Assembly: GCF_001028665.1 (NCBI RefSeq)
Contig: NZ_CP011503.1
Coordinates: 3,520,104-3,584,103 of the forward strand
DNA: 64,000 bases
Direction: 5' to 3'
Source of the DNA: Burkholderia pyrrocinia
Lineage (GTDB): Bacteria; Pseudomonadota; Gammaproteobacteria; Burkholderiales; Burkholderiaceae
The notes under the pieces are model-generated. The model made no database searches, was not told the DNA's origin, and worked only from the letters and a program-made list of their open reading frames with translations. Made by a program: the position numbers and the translations under genes. This document shows, one piece after another, positions 63,846-64,000 of the stretch (the stretch's first letter is position 1; every line of letters starts with the position of its first letter).

Positions 63846-64000
63846 ATGTCCGCCACCCTAGCCCTTACCGAACAGTTGATCGCCCGCGCGTCCGTGACGC
63901 CCGACGACCAGCATTGCCAGCAGATCATGACCGGGCGCCTCACCGCGCTCGGCTTCGAATGCGAGACCATCGCGTCGCACGGCGTGACCAACCTGTGGGC
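63846..64000 (+). CDS. dapE: Succinyl-diaminopimelate desuccinylase, 5' part only
   Basis: First 51 codons, cut by the window end: [21 protein letters not shown], then [19 protein letters not shown] and SHGVTNLW, the start of the DapE M20 peptidase family. It removes succinate in the lysine pathway. No frame break in the visible part. Confidence 0.85.
   Translation, partial: MSATLALTEQLIARASVTPDDQHCQQIMTGRLTALGFECETIASHGVTNLW

Overview
The window reads as chromosome 1 of a Burkholderia species, most likely from the Burkholderia cepacia complex. The evidence is the very high GC, the strong GC3 bias that leaves long antisense open frames, protein sequences typical of the genus, and the gene order rpsB-tsf-pyrH-frr-uppS-cdsA-dxr-rseP-bamA-skp-lpxD-fabZ-lpxA-lpxB-rnhB-trmH, with map-glnD divergent from rpsB. 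No rRNA, tRNA, insertion sequence, prophage or CRISPR array was seen. The identification rests on reading the sequence only.

Left part (1-14.5 kb) is accessory and metabolic. On the minus strand are a GntR/FCD regulator and an NCS1 nucleobase/hydantoin-type permease cut by the window edge, then LD-carboxypeptidase, tadA with a DUF1992 gene, and an MFS transporter. Divergent from the MFS gene is a tight plus-strand operon: GntR/UTRA regulator, an AprA-like FAD oxidoreductase, a two-cluster ferredoxin, a HEAT-repeat protein and a DUF971 protein. It looks like a dedicated redox system of unknown substrate and is the best candidate here for an undescribed system. It is followed by a truncated NUDIX gene, a YjaB-like acetyltransferase, a divergent TetR/DJ-1 pair, a DEDDh exonuclease and a low-GC orphan gene.

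Middle (15-32 kb): guaB, a small membrane protein gene and guaA; a DUF899/DUF2182 pair divergent from a regulator with two winged helices and a beta-propeller gene; two small ratA/rnfH-type genes divergent from smpB; an NfeD/stomatin pair; and ppsA divergent from its regulator ppsR.

Core envelope and translation block (30.9-46.5 kb): one long minus-strand series runs from rpsB through isoprenoid, phospholipid, outer-membrane assembly and lipid A genes to an rRNA/tRNA methyltransferase. On the plus strand follow map, glnD and a pseudouridine synthase with an unusual N-terminal tail of six 46-residue repeats. The minus-strand cell-cycle block smc-zipA-ligA-def follows, then an EamA exporter.

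Right end (61.3-64 kb): the lysine/peptidoglycan precursor genes dapC, dapD, an ArsC-like gene and dapE. The first three carry seven single-base indels that break the frames although the encoded proteins are otherwise intact. Because these genes are normally essential, this most likely reflects poor sequence quality near a contig end rather than real pseudogenes.
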